DNA of 64,000 bases from Gliomastix tumulicola (lineage: Eukaryota > Ascomycota > Sordariomycetes > Hypocreales > Bionectriaceae): assembly GCA_001599755.1 (NCBI GenBank), contig BCHX01000003.1, positions 1,895,289 to 1,959,288 on the forward strand, written 5' to 3'. A program made the position numbers and the translations under genes. Below, piece after piece: positions 63,288 through 64,000 of this stretch. How positions within the stretch are numbered: the first letter of the stretch is position 1; each line of letters opens with the position of its first letter. The notes below the pieces were generated by a model. It was given only the letters and a program-made list of their open reading frames with translations. It was not told where the DNA came from and did not search any database.

Positions 63288-64000
63288 GCGGGATTGTCCT
63301 CCGCCAAAAAATCGATGCGCTTAACTAACCTGACCAATGAATCCGGTGCTTCAGACCCGGGCTGTCGCCAATTTCGACCAGCCAGATTGGCCAAAACCAA
63401 ATATCCGGGAGCCAATCAGCAGTCTTTGATAGCCGCTCCCCAACCTCATCTCCTCCCCAGCCCGTCAAAGCACTGCTCCAATCACCTCCCATCGTGTCGA
63501 GTCCTCGCCCATTTTGGCACATGCGTGCGCGCGCACAGGCTATTGCTCTCACCCTTACGTAGCCCTTGATCGTGATCTTCACTACCACAGTCGGGTTCGA
63601 TGGGCTGCTGCTGCACCACGCGGCCAACAGACACACAATCATGGTCGACTAGGGGCTTCGCGACGTGAGCAAGCCCACGGGGCAGAGAGGACTGGGACAC
63701 CATGCCATGCCGTTGGACTTTCGTTGGCAAGACTGGCCCCAGCTAGGCCTTCGATGTCTAGTCACTTCCCGGCTTTGGCCCGCGATCCCCCGTGAAGAGA
63801 GGCCCACCCAACGAAGGGCGGGATTTCCTACTGAGCCACTTTCGGGATGCGGGAGCGTGACCCGAACTTGCTTTCAACGGGTTCAAGTTCAAGTTCCAAT
63901 GTTCCCCGCGAAGTCGTATGCACGCTCCTGGTTTCCTCTCATGGTCTCTGACTATTCCGGGCAAGCACTAAGCCAGACAAGCCAAGTACCTACAGCCCGT
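62523..64000. other. intergenic, no supported gene
   Basis: Promoter of the surface-protein gene, then short unsupported frames. Contains a run of 31 A at 63255-63285 and direct repeats of CACAGGGCTTCCCA (about 62899-62925). Nothing else recognised. Confidence 0.4.
63255..63285 (+). repeat. poly-A tract, 31 bases
   Basis: An uninterrupted run of 31 A preceded by GTGAGT. It could be the tail of a retroposed sequence, but no coding or SINE-like body or target duplication could be identified around it. Confidence 0.8.

Overview
The window looks like nuclear DNA of a filamentous ascomycete. Genes carry several short introns (about 45-118 bp) with GT..AG ends and CTAAC/CTGAC-like branch sites. 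The families present are typical of the group: a Zn(II)2Cys6 regulator, Dal5-type and other MFS transporters, GH12 and polysaccharide-lyase-like secreted enzymes, a DUF4419 protein, F-box paralogues, and UPF1-like helicases with decayed copies. There is also a hAT transposon, small inverted-repeat elements and a TpA-rich patch that looks RIP-mutated. A member of the Sordariomycetes is plausible but not provable from this sequence alone.

Layout. 0-4.4 kb: an apparently complete hAT DNA transposon with 22-bp terminal inverted repeats, a target duplication consistent with 8 bp, arrays of palindromic subterminal repeats at both ends, and one uninterrupted transposase frame. 4.9-5.05 kb: a solo LTR with a 5-bp target duplication. 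6.2-9.95 kb: a UPF1-like SF1 helicase ending in CCHC zinc knuckles, with an in-frame TAG near its 5' end. 10-16.4 kb: gene-poor DNA with two copies of a palindromic element, a rearranged helicase relic, an intron-containing tRNA-Pro(CGG) and a decayed unknown gene. 16.7-18 kb: an intact DUF4419 gene. 18-23.3 kb: no recognisable gene. 23.3-26.1 kb: a five-exon FAD monooxygenase with a polytopic membrane domain fused to its C-terminus. 26-31 kb: AT-rich relic DNA and an F-box gene killed by a single nonsense codon.

31-43.6 kb is the most ordinary and most gene-dense block, and reads as a small catabolic cluster: Dal5-like MFS transporter, 5-oxoprolinase, second MFS transporter, amadoriase/saccharopine-oxidase-type FAD enzyme, and a Zn2Cys6 regulator. 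The genes are arranged in convergent and divergent pairs. The two divergent promoters each hold one CGGANTCCG palindrome. A plausible joint role is uptake and breakdown of an amino-acid derivative (glycated or lactam-forming) as a nitrogen source; the substrate is inference.

44.5-54.9 kb: a secreted GH12 glucanase, a second helicase relic, the intact F-box paralogue, and a divergent pair of secreted lyase-like enzymes that may both act on uronic-acid polymers. 56.4-61.3 kb: a nine-exon gene of 1409 residues joining a zinc-binding N-terminus, a GTPase-like P-loop domain, a RING-like motif and a patatin phospholipase. This sensor-switch-effector layout is the best candidate here for an unusual system, possibly fungal innate immunity or self/non-self recognition. 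61.5-62.5 kb: a single-pass, Ser/Thr-rich membrane protein with a Kre9/Knh1-like ectodomain. The last 1.5 kb has no recognisable gene. Exon models were built by hand from frame continuity and splice motifs and have no transcript support.
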